Shown here: in pieces, positions 35,101 through 44,640 of the stretch | Layout: the number at the start of each line of letters is the position of its first letter | Position numbering within the stretch: the stretch's first letter is position 1 | From: Charina bottae | Lineage: Eukaryota; Chordata; Lepidosauria; Squamata; Charinaidae | Direction of reading: 5' to 3' | Length of the DNA stretch: 64,000 nt | Assembly: GCA_023362775.1 (NCBI GenBank) | Contig: JALMGJ010000002.1 | Location: 31,835,414 to 31,899,413, forward strand | Made by a program: the position numbers and the translations under genes | The notes under the pieces: model-generated | The model's database searches: none | What the model saw: the letters and a program-made list of their open reading frames with translations, nothing else | Told to the model about the DNA's origin: nothing

Positions 35101-37244
35101 ATATGTCAAAAGGTTGATGCTTCCCTCTTGACCAATTCAGCAGTTTTTAGTTCAAAATGTTAATGTCCCAAAAGTTTCCCAGATTCCAGATTTCACCTCT
35201 TGGTAGGCTCATAGTTTTACTTTGAAATTATATTATGATTTCAGCTTTAGGGTTCATAGAGTTTTACTAGAGTAATATTCATTCAACTTGAGGATGTAAA
35301 CCCAGCTGATGCTCTCGGATGTGTTTTTCTCTTTTATTGCTTTATCTGACTAAGACTATTATCCTTATTATTAACTCCCCCTAAAATGGAACTGAGTTCA
35401 ATGTTTTTATGGCTGTCCTTTATGTTCAGAAGGTGCCTTTGTCTAGATGCACGGAAAGCTGTCCTCCAGGATACACCAAACTCAAAAGAGAAGGAGCCCC
35501 AGACTGCTGCTACGACTGTTCTCCGTGCATGGAAGGAACAATCGCCAGGCAAGAAGGTCGGTGGCTCTAGAGCAAGGACGGGACTTGAGGATACAGGGCA
35601 AATTCACTCTTGCTGCTCTGGGCAGTGTTTGTTACAGGTGCCACCTTGCTGCTAGTTCTATACCTAACTCCTCATCTATTTGTCCTTATTTCCACAAAGA
35701 AACATTTTTTAAAAAAACAGCATAATATTTCAGAGATTTGCGACCAACTCAACCGAAGCAATACTGAGTCGCTTTGGGTATTTTGGCCTTCCAGTGACAA
35801 GGTTTTGCCATTGTTGGTCTTAGGTGGGGTGGCACTGTCCCAAACGGACCCTGTACCCAATTTGGAGGTCCTCTTTATTGTATTGTATTAGTATGGTCCT
35901 ATCTTTTGGAGAAGCTTTGAGGACCACATTCCAGGTTTTCATGGGAAGCCTGGAACCAAAAGTATCTAGTCCTAAGGTTGAGATTGAGGTACTAATGACC
36001 CCATCAGGTTTCAATTTGTAGACCAAACTTTCAGTTCTGGTGAGAGTTGAAGCTTGCAGCTGGCTAACCCCAGGGATCTTTGCCTACTTTATAGAACAGT
36101 GCAGTGCAAATCCTTCAGAAGAGATGCTTCCGAACAAGAAACAATGCTTCTCTTTTTGAATCACTTAAAAGCCACATATTTTCCAGGCTCACACAGCTGA
36201 TTCAAAAGCTGCTCACGCTATCATTGCATGTGTGTACAAGACTCGGAAAAGATACATAATCCCAAATGATTGATTTAAATTTTTTTCCATCATGCTACGG
36301 CCACAGATATTGTTAGATGCAGGCTAAAGAACACTGTCTTGTGTTTTCCAGATGCATCCAGTTGCAACCAATGTCCAGAAGACCAGCATTCAAATAAGAA
36401 GCGAGATCAATGTGTCCCAAAGGTTATAAGCTTCCTGTCCTTTGAAGAAATGTTGGGTCTCCTCTTGGCTGTCTTTGCCCTTGCTTCTTCCCTAACCACT
36501 GGCTTTGTTCTGGGAATCTTCATTAAATACCGAGAAACCCCCATAGTCAAAGCAAACAACCGGGACCTCACCTACATTCTCCTGGTCTCCCTCCTCCTTT
36601 CCTTCTTGACCTGCCTTCTATTCATTGGTCGCCCCAAGAAAGTGACCTGCCTTCTTCGACAAACCACCTTCAGTGTTGTATTCTCAGTTGCTGTGTCTTC
36701 TTTGCTGGCCAAGACTGTCGTGGTGGTGGTGGCCTTTCTGGCCACAAAACCAGGCAGCAGGATGAGGAAATGGCTAGGGAAGACTCTGGCCAACTCCATT
36801 GTCTTGTCCTGTTCTGCGGTCCAGGTGGGCATCTGCATGGTATGGCTGAGAATCTCTCCTCCATTCCCAGATTCTGACCTGCATTCCCAATCAGGACACA
36901 TTGTGCTGCAGTGCAATGAAGGCTCAGTCACCATGTTCTACTCTGCACTGGGCTACATGGGCTTTCTGGCTGCCATCTCCTTCTTGGTGGCTTTCCTGGC
37001 CCGAAAGCTACCGGGGACCTTCAACGAAGCCAAGTGGATCACCTTCAGCATGTTGGTTTTCTGCAGCGTTTGGGTCTCCTTTGTCCCCACCTACCTGAGC
37101 ACCAAGGGGAAATACATGGTGGCTGTGCAGATCTTCTCCATCCTGGCCTCCAGCCTGGGCTTACTGGGCTGCATCTTTGTCCCTAAATGCTACATCATTA
37201 TTCTGAGACCTGGCATGAACACCAAGGAGCATTTAAGGATATGA
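25968..37244 (+). CDS. Vomeronasal type-2 receptor, six exons, intact
   Basis: A class C GPCR of the V2R pheromone-receptor family, expected in the membrane of vomeronasal sensory neurons. The six exons (25968-26182, 27795-28086, 29607-30440, 32731-32958, 35430-35556, 36352-37244) are bounded by GT/AG and keep phase throughout, giving about 862 residues without a stop, a normal length. Residues 1-18 are a signal peptide, about 25-523 the Venus-flytrap ligand domain, 524-590 the cysteine-rich linker, and about 599-850 seven membrane helices ending [14 protein letters not shown]. The start ATG sits in a good context (caccATGG). Intron 5 has a weak donor (GTCGGT). Broken paralogues lie on both sides on the same strand. 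It could be an expressed receptor or a very recent pseudogene. Ligand unknown. Confidence 0.9.
27283..27657. repeat. Solo LTR in V2R intron 1
   Basis: The 375-bp block starts TGTCAGCC, ends TTATCACA and is flanked by GGGAC at 27278-27282 and 27658-27662. The related intron of pseudogene 2 has the uninterrupted sequence (gtctgtgggacattcac, about 43170), so this insertion is specific to the intact gene. A 5-bp duplication with TG...CA ends fits an LTR left after recombination. The element family is unknown. Confidence 0.75.
27795..28086 (+). CDS. V2R exon 2
   Basis: The acceptor is TTGCAG and the first full codons read [20 protein letters not shown]. The exon continues through [15 protein letters not shown] to [14 protein letters not shown] and ends in phase 0 before GTATGA. 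It forms the first lobe of the ligand-binding domain. V2R pseudogene 1 (7738-7909) is a copy of its second half. Confidence 0.92.
29607..30440 (+). CDS. V2R exon 3 (main ligand-binding exon)
   Basis: The acceptor is TCGTTAG. The frame opens [12 protein letters not shown], passes [16 protein letters not shown] and ends QMLQPWQ, the usual V2R exon 3 end, in phase 0 before GTGAGA. At 834 nt (278 codons) it is of normal size and carries most of the Venus-flytrap domain. Confidence 0.92.
30800..30935 (+). repeat. CR1 3'-end fragment in V2R intron 3
   Basis: Two copies of the CR1 terminal motif (attgtgaaccgccca and attgtaaaccgccca) are followed by gggggagatgggcg and an AATT-type tail. It matches the end of the CR1 at 47990-48070. 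Only the tail is present. Confidence 0.8.
31759..32019. mobile_element. hAT-type MITE in V2R intron 3
   Basis: The 261-bp element begins CAGGGCTTTCCAAACTTT and ends AAAGTTTGGAAAGTTCTG, so the ends are imperfect inverted repeats of the hAT/Charlie kind. It is flanked by perfect 8-bp duplications ATCTAAGG at 31751-31758 and 32020-32027. The interior is GC-rich with nested inverted repeats (cggcgacacaccaaccgg / ggtgtgtcgccgcgg). There is no transposase, so it is non-autonomous. A related copy lies at 56377-56655. Confidence 0.88.
32030..32275 (-). repeat. tRNA-derived SINE, antisense
   Basis: On the minus strand the right end reads like a tRNA-derived promoter region (ggggcacaatggctcagc, then gttcaaatccctagcc near the B box), followed by the SINE body containing aagcatgcaaatgcaagtag. 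It is truncated before a full LINE-like tail. I cannot tell the squamate subfamily by eye. Confidence 0.65.
32280..32525 (-). repeat. MIR/CORE-like SINE, antisense
   Basis: The bases ccagggtcacccagctggct, then aactcacggtctcccagttt and atgccttcaccactaaatca, read on the minus strand as a tRNA-like head with A and B box remnants followed by a MIR-style body. It is divergent and therefore old. Confidence 0.6.
32575..32695 (+). repeat. RTE-BovB 3'-end fragment
   Basis: Matches the last 115 bp or so of the BovB copy at 33769-34020 (ctctggcgtgggctggtcca, then gcgactgaacgaatgaacaa). It is severely 5'-truncated and lies just upstream of exon 4. Confidence 0.85.
32731..32958 (+). CDS. V2R exon 4
   Basis: The acceptor is TTTCTAG. 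It encodes [40 protein letters not shown] and ends ..IMWPTSFSQ before GTAGGT, phase 0, 76 codons. It completes the ligand-binding region. Confidence 0.92.
33769..34020 (+). mobile_element. Truncated RTE-BovB copy in V2R intron 4
   Basis: Encodes only the BovB C-terminus ([18 protein letters not shown], then [19 protein letters not shown]) and ends in AACAACAAC. It is flanked by AGGGCAGACAGAA at 33756-33768 and 34021-34033, a clear target duplication. It is of the same subfamily as the longer antisense copy at 58549-59804. Confidence 0.9.
34350..34990 (+). mobile_element. Old degenerate LINE fragment
   Basis: Broken translation across frames still shows [16 protein letters not shown] (RT motif), [20 protein letters not shown] in place of a YADD block, and later [10 protein letters not shown] followed by [13 protein letters not shown], like the CCHC end of a Vingi- or L2-like ORF2. 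Many stops and deletions make it an ancient insertion. Confidence 0.5.
35430..35556 (+). CDS. V2R exon 5 (cysteine-rich linker)
   Basis: Encodes [20 protein letters not shown], then [17 protein letters not shown], the NCD3G cysteine cluster joining the ligand domain to the membrane domain. Two tandem acceptors (CAGAAG at 35427-35432) give 127 or 124 nt, both in frame; 124 is the usual V2R size and would start at 35433 with VPLSRC. The exon ends in phase 1 (g+at = Asp with exon 6). The donor GTCGGT is weak. Confidence 0.88.
36352..37244 (+). CDS. V2R exon 6 (seven-transmembrane domain)
   Basis: The acceptor is TTTTCCAG. It begins (D)[12 protein letters not shown], completing the cysteine-rich region, then has seven hydrophobic helices from [15 protein letters not shown] to [15 protein letters not shown], with the conserved [13 protein letters not shown] after helix 1 and the C-terminal [11 protein letters not shown]. 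The TGA is at 37242-37244. Length is normal for the family. Confidence 0.95.
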
Positions 37245-37526
37245 AACAATAAGGAAACCTGATTTTGGTCCCTATTTTTCAATAGTTTATTGTTAATTTG
37301 AAATAACATTGCTTAGAATTACAGTCCTTTTCATGATTTCTAAGAAATCTCTCTTCCTTTCGTGTGAATTTTGAATTATAATCATTAAATATTGAAACAG
37401 AAATAGCATTAGATCATCTTGTTTAAAACACTTACATTTTTTCCTCTCTCTCAATCTGACATCAGATAGGATTAGGATGATAATCATTGACATTAATGAG
37501 TTTCAATCGAAGAGAATATTTGTAGC
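37245..37526 (+). other. V2R 3' flank with possible poly(A) signal
   Basis: AT-rich sequence after the stop. ATTAAA at 37384-37389 is a plausible poly(A) signal variant about 140 nt downstream. Penelope sequence begins after about 37527. Confidence 0.4.
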
Positions 37527-38873
37527 TCAGGGTTGAATTGTGGAGTCCTTGGTGCTCTCTGAGCCTTGTTGTTTTCTTGCAGACGTTTCATTGCCAGGCT
37601 GGGCAACATATTCAGTGCGAAAAGGGAGTGGAACTATCTCTCTGTTTATATACCCTGGCATGTCCTGCCTGTGTTGGTGGGGGTGTTGTACTCTCCTTGG
37701 TAGTACTTTGACTGGGTTGTAGTTTACTGCTTGGTTGATTGACAGAGTTAATAGTTCCTTGATTAGGGTCTATTGTGTTGTTTGATTGCTCCTCTGCTGT
37801 TAATCTTCCTGTTAATCTTTGCATATCTTGTAGTTGATTGCTGGCCAAGAAGTGTTCTGGTCTTCTGGCTTTTCTATTGTCTCTTACAAATGGTATGTAA
37901 ATGTTGTTTACCTCTATGTGACTATTGATGGCTGCTTTGTCTGAGTGCCAAGCTTGCAGGAATTGTCTAGCATTTTCGGATTTGGCTTGGTTTAGTATGC
38001 TCACAGTTTCCCAGTTGAAAGTATGGTTGAGTCTGTCCATGTGTTGTGAGATTAAGGAGTTTTCATCATGTCTTCTGACTGCTAATTGGTGTTCATGGAT
38101 GTGTTCTGCCAGTCTGTCCCACATAATGGCTTTTCCAGTCCTTACGCTGTATGTTGTAGATAACTCCTGTTTTTTCTTCTTGGGCTACTGGGTGTTTTGG
38201 TTTACTTACTATGTTCTGAAGGGTTTTGGTTGGTTTGTGTGCTACGGTGATGCCATATGGTTGTAACAGTCTTTTAGTAGATTCTGATATGTTTCTGATA
38301 TATGGCAGTATAATCCTTTTCATAGCTTCTGTTGGTTTTGCTGTGGTGGTGAAGCAGGCAGGCCAGAAATGTAGACTTTGCTATACCAACCTGGGCCTAC
38401 TTTATCAAATGTCTAATCAGTATTAGCCTAATCAAATCTTGCATTTTGTAACATTAGATATCTTCTTGCCTAAATGTTCTTACCAACTTCCTGACCTTTG
38501 TAACAGTACGGTATGGACTCTGGAAGTTCCCTAAAAGTTGCTGATGGTGTAAGATAACTTCCCTTTTCCCCATCCTGTTTTGATGTACCATGTATTAACT
38601 GCTGATCTTGTGGTATCCTGATTGCATTGATTACAAAACCTATAAAAGATACAACCTGGGTGTAGCCCGGAGTTCAGAATTTGCCAAACTATTACTCTGA
38701 ACCTTTGCTAGCAATAAACCTGTATTCTCTAACTCGCTGGTCTCGTCTCCTGTCATTTGGGAAGGTGAGTTTTCCCGCTACAGTGGGTTGAGTGGTCAGG
38801 CACTTTCTGATAAAGTTGCATGGATATCCATTTTGCTGGAAGATGCTATATAAGTGGTCTGTTTCCTTTTTCT
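37527..38873 (-). mobile_element. Penelope-like element, inverted partial copy
   Basis: On the minus strand this encodes the GIY-YIG endonuclease end of a Penelope-like element (ITVAHKPTKTLQNIVSKPKH, GVIYNIQ, SHYVGQTGR). It corresponds to about 39510-40425 of the plus-strand copy and is interrupted by a solo LTR (38350-38782). Stops and frameshifts are present. It meets the plus copy head to head at about 38873, so the pair could be one insertion with an inverted 5' partial copy. Confidence 0.85.
38350..38782 (+). repeat. Solo LTR inside Penelope
   Basis: The 433-bp block starts TGAAGC, ends GCTACA and is flanked by GTGG (38346-38349 and 38783-38786). The undisturbed Penelope sequence in the plus copy (about 39590-39605) shows the empty site. 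It has a TATA-like TATAAAAG near 38641 and AATAAA near 38714, in LTR order, so it is a retroviral-type solo LTR on the plus strand. Confidence 0.82.
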
Positions 38874-40425
38874 GGTGGACCTAATCAAAGACATAAAAAT
38901 AGATGAAGATGAAATTATGGTGTCATTTGATGTCACTGCACTCTTTACATCCATAGACCAAGCACTAGCAATTGAATCCATGGCAGCAGTTCTACGTAAC
39001 ACACCTGACCTAACTAGATACACCAAGATGGACCCCCATCAACCTCTGCCTCACCACCTACTTTCAGTTTGATGGACAAATATACCAACAAATCAAAACC
39101 TATGGGATCACCACTCTCAGGACTCATAGCAGAGATAGTAATGCAATGACTAGAAAAGATAGCACTCCTACACATACAACCCAAAATATGGATCCGGTAT
39201 GTAAATGACACCTTTGTCATAATAAAAAAGGATCAACTTTAAAAAACACATGAAACCATCAACAACATCCTCAAAGGAATAAAATTAACAAGGGAAGAAG
39301 AAAACAACAACACACTACCCTTCTTTGATATCCTCATCAGTAGAGGAAATTATGGCATTCTAGAAACACAAGTCTACCGGAAATCTACCCACACTAACCA
39401 AGTGCTCCACTACCAAAGCAATAAACCTACCTCCCACTGTGTAAGTAACACAGCTGTGTAAGAACAATATTCAGACAAGCACAAACGGACTGCAGCAACC
39501 CAGAACACCAGAAAAAGGAAACAGACCACTTATATAGCATCTTCCAGCAAAATGAATATCCACACAACTTTATCAAAAAGTGCCTGACCACTCAACCCAC
39601 CACAGCAAAACCAACAGAAGCTATGAAAAGGATAACACTGCCATATATCAGAAACATCTCAGAAACTACTAATAGACTGTTACAACCACATGGCATCACC
39701 ATAGCACACAAACCAACCAAAACCCTTCAGAACATCGTAAGTAAACCAAAACACCCAGTAGCCCAAGAAGAAAAAACAGGAGTTATCTACAACATACAGT
39801 GTAAGGACTGTAAAAGCCACTATGTAGGACAGACTGGCAGAAGACTGGCAGAACGCATCCATGAATACCAACTAGCAGTCAGAAGACATGATGAAAGCTC
39901 CTTAATCTCACAACACATGGACAGACTCAACCATACTTTCAACTGGGAAACTGTGAGCATACTAAACCAAGCCAAATCCAAAACTGCTAGAGAATTCCTG
40001 CAAGCTTGGCACTCAGACAAAGCAGCCATCAATAGACACATAGAGGAAAACAACATTTACATACCATTCATAAGAGACAATAGAAAAGCAAGAAGACCAG
40101 AACACCTCTTGGCCAGCAATCAACTACAAGATATGCAAAGATTAACAGCAAGATTAGCAGCAGAGGAGCAATTAAAGAACACAATAGACCCTAATCAAGG
40201 AACTATTGACTCTGTCAATCAACCCAGCAGTAAACAAAAACCCAGTCAAAGTACTACCAAAGAGAGTACAACACCCCCACCAACAGAGGAAGGACATACC
40301 AGGGTATACAAATAGAGAGATAGTTCCACTCCCTTTTCGCACTGAAGATGTTGCCTAGCCTGGCAATGAAATGTCTGCAAGAAAACAACAAGGCTCAGAG
40401 AGCACCAAGGACTCCACATAAATCA
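38874..40425 (+). mobile_element. Penelope-like element, RT and GIY-YIG endonuclease
   Basis: The plus-strand copy begins within RT (DLIKDIKIDEDEIMVSFDVT, then ALFTSIDQALAIESM) and is broken by frameshifts to about 39600. The endonuclease frame 39623-40315 is open for 230 codons: ITLPYIRNISETTNRLLQPH, GVIYNIQCKDCKSHYVGQTG, then LAERIHEYQLAVRRHDESSL. Penelope elements use this GIY-YIG nuclease for target nicking. The 3' part contains a hammerhead-like motif. The RT N-terminus is missing and the copy is inactive. Confidence 0.9.
40342..40371 (+). ncRNA. Hammerhead-ribozyme-like core of Penelope
   Basis: The order CTGAAGA, stem GTTGCC/GGCAAT with a 6-nt loop, then GAAA fits the hammerhead core (CUGANGA, helix II, GAAA) known from Penelope-like elements. 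Helices I and III were not resolved. In the inverted copy (37586-37615) the first box reads CTGAATA, breaking the core. Confidence 0.55.
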
Positions 40426-40964
40426 GTTTTCTGAAACCAGATCAGATAAATTGTCACCACAGCAGATAAATGTCTTTTGACATATAGTCCTGAGCTTATT
40501 TATTAGGCCTTGGCAGCAACTTGCCCTTTTTTCATCCTTTTTTAATAGATGGTACATAATCAATCAAGGGAGAAAACCGAAGCTTCCAGGGCACAGAAAG
40601 GCTTTTCTTGATTCAGGCAGCTTCCAAAGCCCAAAGGGAGACCCAGGACAAAGCTGAGGGAGGGACAGAATGCATCCTGCTGTGGAAGCAGTCAAGGGAC
40701 AATGCTCACCTCCCACGCTGAAGGGAAAGCACCATCTTTCCTTCCGCCTCTTTCGGCAAACCTGAGAGCAACAGCAAATTTCCAGACATTGTTTCTGTGG
40801 CCTCAAAAGGTCAACTGGGGCGGACTCCACAACTCACCTTCTGCCATACAATGCTGACTCTCAAAATAAAACAAAAAATATATACTATACTATATATTCA
40901 AAAACATCACAGCAATGTCCATGGAATATCTGTCAAATCTTATGATATAAACATTGTTATTTTA
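40426..40964. other. Unclassified intergenic sequence
   Basis: No coding motif or repeat I recognise. An 88-codon minus-strand frame (40830-40564) has no family resemblance. Confidence 0.3.
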
Positions 40965-41410
40965 TTTTATTTATGTATTAATCAAATTTATCACCACCCA
41001 TCTCTACCTCAGCAGACTTTGGGCGGCTTACAATAAAATATTAAAATTAAAAAACCTATAAATCACTAAAATACAATATAATAAATAGAAAATATTCAGA
41101 GGATGTCAAGATCTTTAAAGGAGGTTATTACTAAGCTAACCAGCCCCAGGAGGAACTATCACTTCCTTTCTCCCAAGCAAGGGGGTAGAACCAGGTCTTC
41201 AAAGACCTTTGGAAAGCCACGAGCGAGGGTGCCTGCCTCACCTCCGGGGGCAAGATATTCCACAGGGCGGGTGCTATCGCAGAGAAGGCAGGCCTCCTGG
41301 ACCCCGCTTGATGGGATTCTTTTATTGACGGGGTCCGTAGCATGCCCTCCTTGCATGACCGGGTGGGGTGGGTAGATGTGATCAGATGAGACGGTCCCTC
41401 AAATACCCTT
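40965..41410 (-). mobile_element. 5'-truncated CR1 LINE
   Basis: On the minus strand this ends with the CR1 tail (cgcccaaagtctgctgaggt, agatgggtggtgataaattt). Coding matches the CR1 ORF2 C-terminus (LLCDSTRPVEYLAPG; AWEKGSDSSSWGWLA), as in the larger copy at 60300-63680. Only the last 120 codons or so and the 3' UTR remain. Confidence 0.85.
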
Positions 41411-41629
41411 CAGATATCAGATATCTCTTCTCAGTTTTGTAAAGCAGAAGATATTTTAACCAGGCCTATGAAGGGTATCCCTACTTGGATGTAGCTATTC
41501 TGGGGTATCTAACCTGCATTTAGGAAGATGGCCTCATCCACATCAAGATGGAGTTTCCCCGACTAGTTAATAAGGGTTCAGTTGATTTAGTGGGCAGTAT
41601 TATAACAGCGTTATAAACGTTAACACATG
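41411..41629. other. Unassigned spacer
   Basis: Short stretch between the CR1 and the SINE tail with no recognised content. Confidence 0.3.
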
Positions 41630-41766
41630 CGTCATGCCGGCCACATGACCATGGAAGCGTCTTCGGACAGCGCTGGCTCTTCAGCTAACAAACGGATATG
41701 AGCACTGGCCCCTAGAGTTGGACACAACTGCACAAGTGTGCTGGGGGAACCTTTACCTTTTTTTAA
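41630..41766 (+). repeat. Sauria-type SINE, 3' half
   Basis: The segment reads catgaccatggaagcgtctt, cctagagttggacacaac and ends gggggaacctttaccttttt, the BovB-like tail typical of squamate Sauria SINEs. The tRNA-like head is missing. Confidence 0.75.
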
Positions 41767-41789
41767 TTAAAACCTTGAATGTTATAATT

Positions 41790-43346
41790 GAATGTTAAAA
41801 TTACCTCCTCCAGTTCTGAGATCAGAGGATGCTGTTGTTTTCCAGATTTGGTGCCAAGCTGGACCATCATCAATAAAGAGCACTTCTTTAATGCAGTTGT
41901 ACTGTTGGTTCGTAGTTCTTCCTCATCATTTGCCAGCTGTGGGAACAAGGAAGAGCTGTCTGTGCCTCAGAGAGAGAATTATAGCAAACAGCACCATCAT
42001 GGTATCTCAGGTGTTGCTGTCCCTGCCTCTGTGAGACTCTGTTGAAAAATGTCTGTTCAATGTGATAATTGAGATAATTGCCCTACAAGGGCAATTTCTA
42101 CAAGGCAGGAGACTACCTGATTGGTGGAATCATATCTATATCTAATGCTGCATTTCTACCAAATGACTTCTTCAAGCCTCCAAGCCATGAGTTTGAAACG
42201 TAATTATTGACATGTATGTGCCTCTGGTGATTACTTTTTCACTCTCCAATGACTTTTTAGTAGGGAATGATTCCCATTTCCCAGTTCCTGGCCTTTTTCA
42301 AGCACCCTGTACATTTTCCTCCAGATTTTCTCTAACTAAAGGGTATTTTGGATTTTCTAAAACCTGAAGTATGCCTTTAGAGTTCTTCATCAAGTACTAG
42401 CATCAACACCAGATGTTCGCCTACTTTTAAAAAGAACATCTTTAATTTCTAGTAAAGGAGAAAGGTCTCTGTGTGCATGCAATGTCCTAAGATTATGATA
42501 GAGAAACAATAAAAAAGTAGGATATTGATTCATTGCACATTTCTTCACTTCTATTCATGTGCTTCCAGAATTATACACTAGTAAAAATATTTAACACAAT
42601 AGCATTTTATGTTGTGGGAAAGAAGAGACTGTTAACCTGGGTCACCTATCCATAGCTATATGGTCAAACAAGAAAGAGAGTAAATAATTAGAGTAAAATA
42701 TATACATCAAAAAAGCAAAGTATTAAGTAAATTATAAGAATAGAATCAGCATCAAAGAGAACTCTTAGAAAAGCTAGTCCCTGGTAAGCAGTTTCTTTAT
42801 TTATGTATTCAATTATTTATTCAGCAAATGTATATGGCTGCCCATCTCACTGGATGTGACTTTGGGTGGTGAACAAGTAACATTTAAAATAATGTCACAA
42901 CCATTATGCAAAATGAACAAATACCTGGCAAGAAGATTCAAGCATCAGGTCTTGCTCAAGAAAGCACATGTGATTTTCTGTCTAATAGGAACACCCAATT
43001 GCTATTTCTTAGTTGTGCAACGACTGCCTGACAGAATTTCCTGCATTGCAATATTAATGATAATGACCTCTCACCCCGCCCACCTCTTTTGCCATTTATG
43101 AAATCAATCAGATTAGTTTGCACATTTATACGGTGGTCTCTTGCATCCTCATTCCATTGATGTTTCCGTCTGTGGGACATTCACGGAAGTGGTTCTATGT
43201 CTAAACTTTAATTGATCAGTGCCAGGTGTCCTTAAAGTAAAGCTGCAGGCAATACAACTTGTCTTTATAAACCGAACAGAAAAACCTATTGATATCTCTT
43301 CTGTTGTAGTATCAAGTGTATGAGCTTCAGTGGCTTCCTGTGGAAA
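41790..43346 (+). pseudogene. V2R pseudogene 2: 5' UTR, exon 1, intron 1, start of exon 2
   Basis: Colinear with the intact V2R from about 25790 through exon 1, intron 1 and the first bases of exon 2. The ATG at 41999 begins MVSQVLLSLPL and then stops, because a deletion removed part of the signal peptide. The exon 1 tail still reads as the ..FLPNDFFKPPSH-type segment. Intron 1 lacks the solo LTR of the intact gene and carries a CR1 tail instead. Exon 2 is cut at about 43346 by a short-ORF element. Nothing downstream resumes it. Confidence 0.88.
42797..42880 (-). repeat. CR1 3'-tail fragment in pseudogene intron
   Basis: On the minus strand the segment reads caccacccaaagtcacatcc, agatgggcagcc and a tail of ATAAAT repeats, the CR1 end. 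It is absent from the corresponding intron of the intact gene. Confidence 0.6.
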
Positions 43347-44463
43347 ATGGCCGACTTAAGAACTTTGCCTCTGAGCTCCATGGGCAGATTTCTGGAATAA
43401 TGAATCCAAGATGGCGACCGCAAACGGACGCCGTTCACCGTTCTGAGGGGTGAGTCTCAAATTGCCTCAACCTCCCCCCAATTTTTGTTAAATTGGTGTA
43501 AGATTTGGGGAGAGTGAGAGAAAAGTCTCTGGAATCCCCCTGGACAGAGCGGTGACGGTGATATCAGTGGCGGAGGTGATGGCGGCGGTAACAGCCCTTA
43601 CCAGCGGCGGTGGTGGCTCTTTTCGGCCCAATTTCGGCCATATTTCCTCCCTCGGAGAACCCGATGGGCTTCTATCGACCCAGAAAGGCGTCAACAGTAG
43701 CGGTGGCGGCAGTAACGATAGCAGTGACCCTTAGTAACAGCGGGTCTGTCGTCGGCTTTTATCGGCCTTTGCTGGATCAGTCCCCTGATCCCCCTGGATG
43801 GCCCAAAAGACTGTTAAATAGAATACTGGTGGCGGAGACCCTTAGTAACAGCGGGTCTGTCGTCGGCTTTTATCGGCCTTTGCTGGATCAGTCCCCTGAT
43901 CCCCCTGGATGGCCCAAAAGACTGTTAAATAGAATACTGGTGGCGGAGGCCCTTACCAGCGGCCTTTGGCACCGGCGACGGCAGCGGCCTTTTCCAGTGG
44001 CCCTCGGTGATCCGGCCGGCGGTTCGCCCAGAAGTGGCCTGGGAGGCTTTCATGTAGAACATCGGTGGCGGCGGCCCTTTCAACGCGATGACGGCGGTGG
44101 TCTTTCCAGTGGCCCTTGGAGGTCTGGGCGGCGGTTTAACTGGAGGTGGCCCAGGAGGCCCTCAAATAGAATATCGGCGGCCCTTACCAGCGACGACTCT
44201 TATGGACACTGGATTTCTTGGGACTGGATCCACCCCTTGGTCAGTTTGAAGGGCCGGTGGGAGTTGGGCGGTAGCCCTTTGCCGGTACCCCTTACCAGCA
44301 GTTTGTGGACTTTTCTGGAATTCGAACGGGGACTGGAGTTGATTTGTATTAATTTTTAAGATCATAGTGACAACAGCTATCGAAATCTGAATTTAACAAC
44401 TTTTCCCGATTGCTCTAAATCTCTATCAACTTGTCTGTGGCGATTAAGATCCCTTCAGAGTGA
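43347..44463 (+). mobile_element. GC-rich 5' region of a short-ORF element
   Basis: Begins inside V2R exon 2 with AAAATGGCCGAC (43358) and carries CAAGATGGCGAC at about 43408, both YY1-like sites; the second also occurs in the Vingi-like leader. The block is strongly GC- and CpG-rich with a 111-bp tandem repeat. It looks like a LINE-type 5' UTR/promoter. A CR1 insertion separates it from its probable continuation at 48073. A 249-codon frame (43610-44359) runs through it, but its repeat structure argues against a real gene. Confidence 0.5.
43728..43949 (+). repeat. 111-bp tandem duplication, 37 codons
   Basis: Two adjacent units with a 111-bp period (first ttagtaacag at 43731, second at 43842) differ by essentially one base at the junction. 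The period is a multiple of three, so the overlapping frame repeats 37 residues (SGSVVGFYRPLLDQSPDPP...) exactly. It is a recent local duplication. Confidence 0.85.
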
Positions 44464-44640
44464 ATGTACTACCCCCTTACTATTGTGAGAGAATGGGAGT
44501 GAGTAAGGTATGAATGGGAATGCAAGAAATTACTCAACTCCTTGAGTGAGAGACAAGGGGTGAGGAAGAGTCTTGGATGATTGCCCTCCATATCTACTAG
44601 TGAGAGAAGTCGAGGGGTTGAGCATAGTGAATGGTACTGA

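Noticed and set aside
37527..40425. GIY-YIG nuclease as part of a host repair gene or homing endonuclease
   Set aside because: It is adjacent to Penelope-type RT sequence and a hammerhead-like motif, and an inverted second copy is present. Penelope explains all of it.
43610..44359. 249-codon frame as a possible host protein
   Set aside because: It spans a nearly identical 111-bp tandem duplication in a CpG-rich leader, has no known domain and lies in an element that interrupts V2R exon 2.
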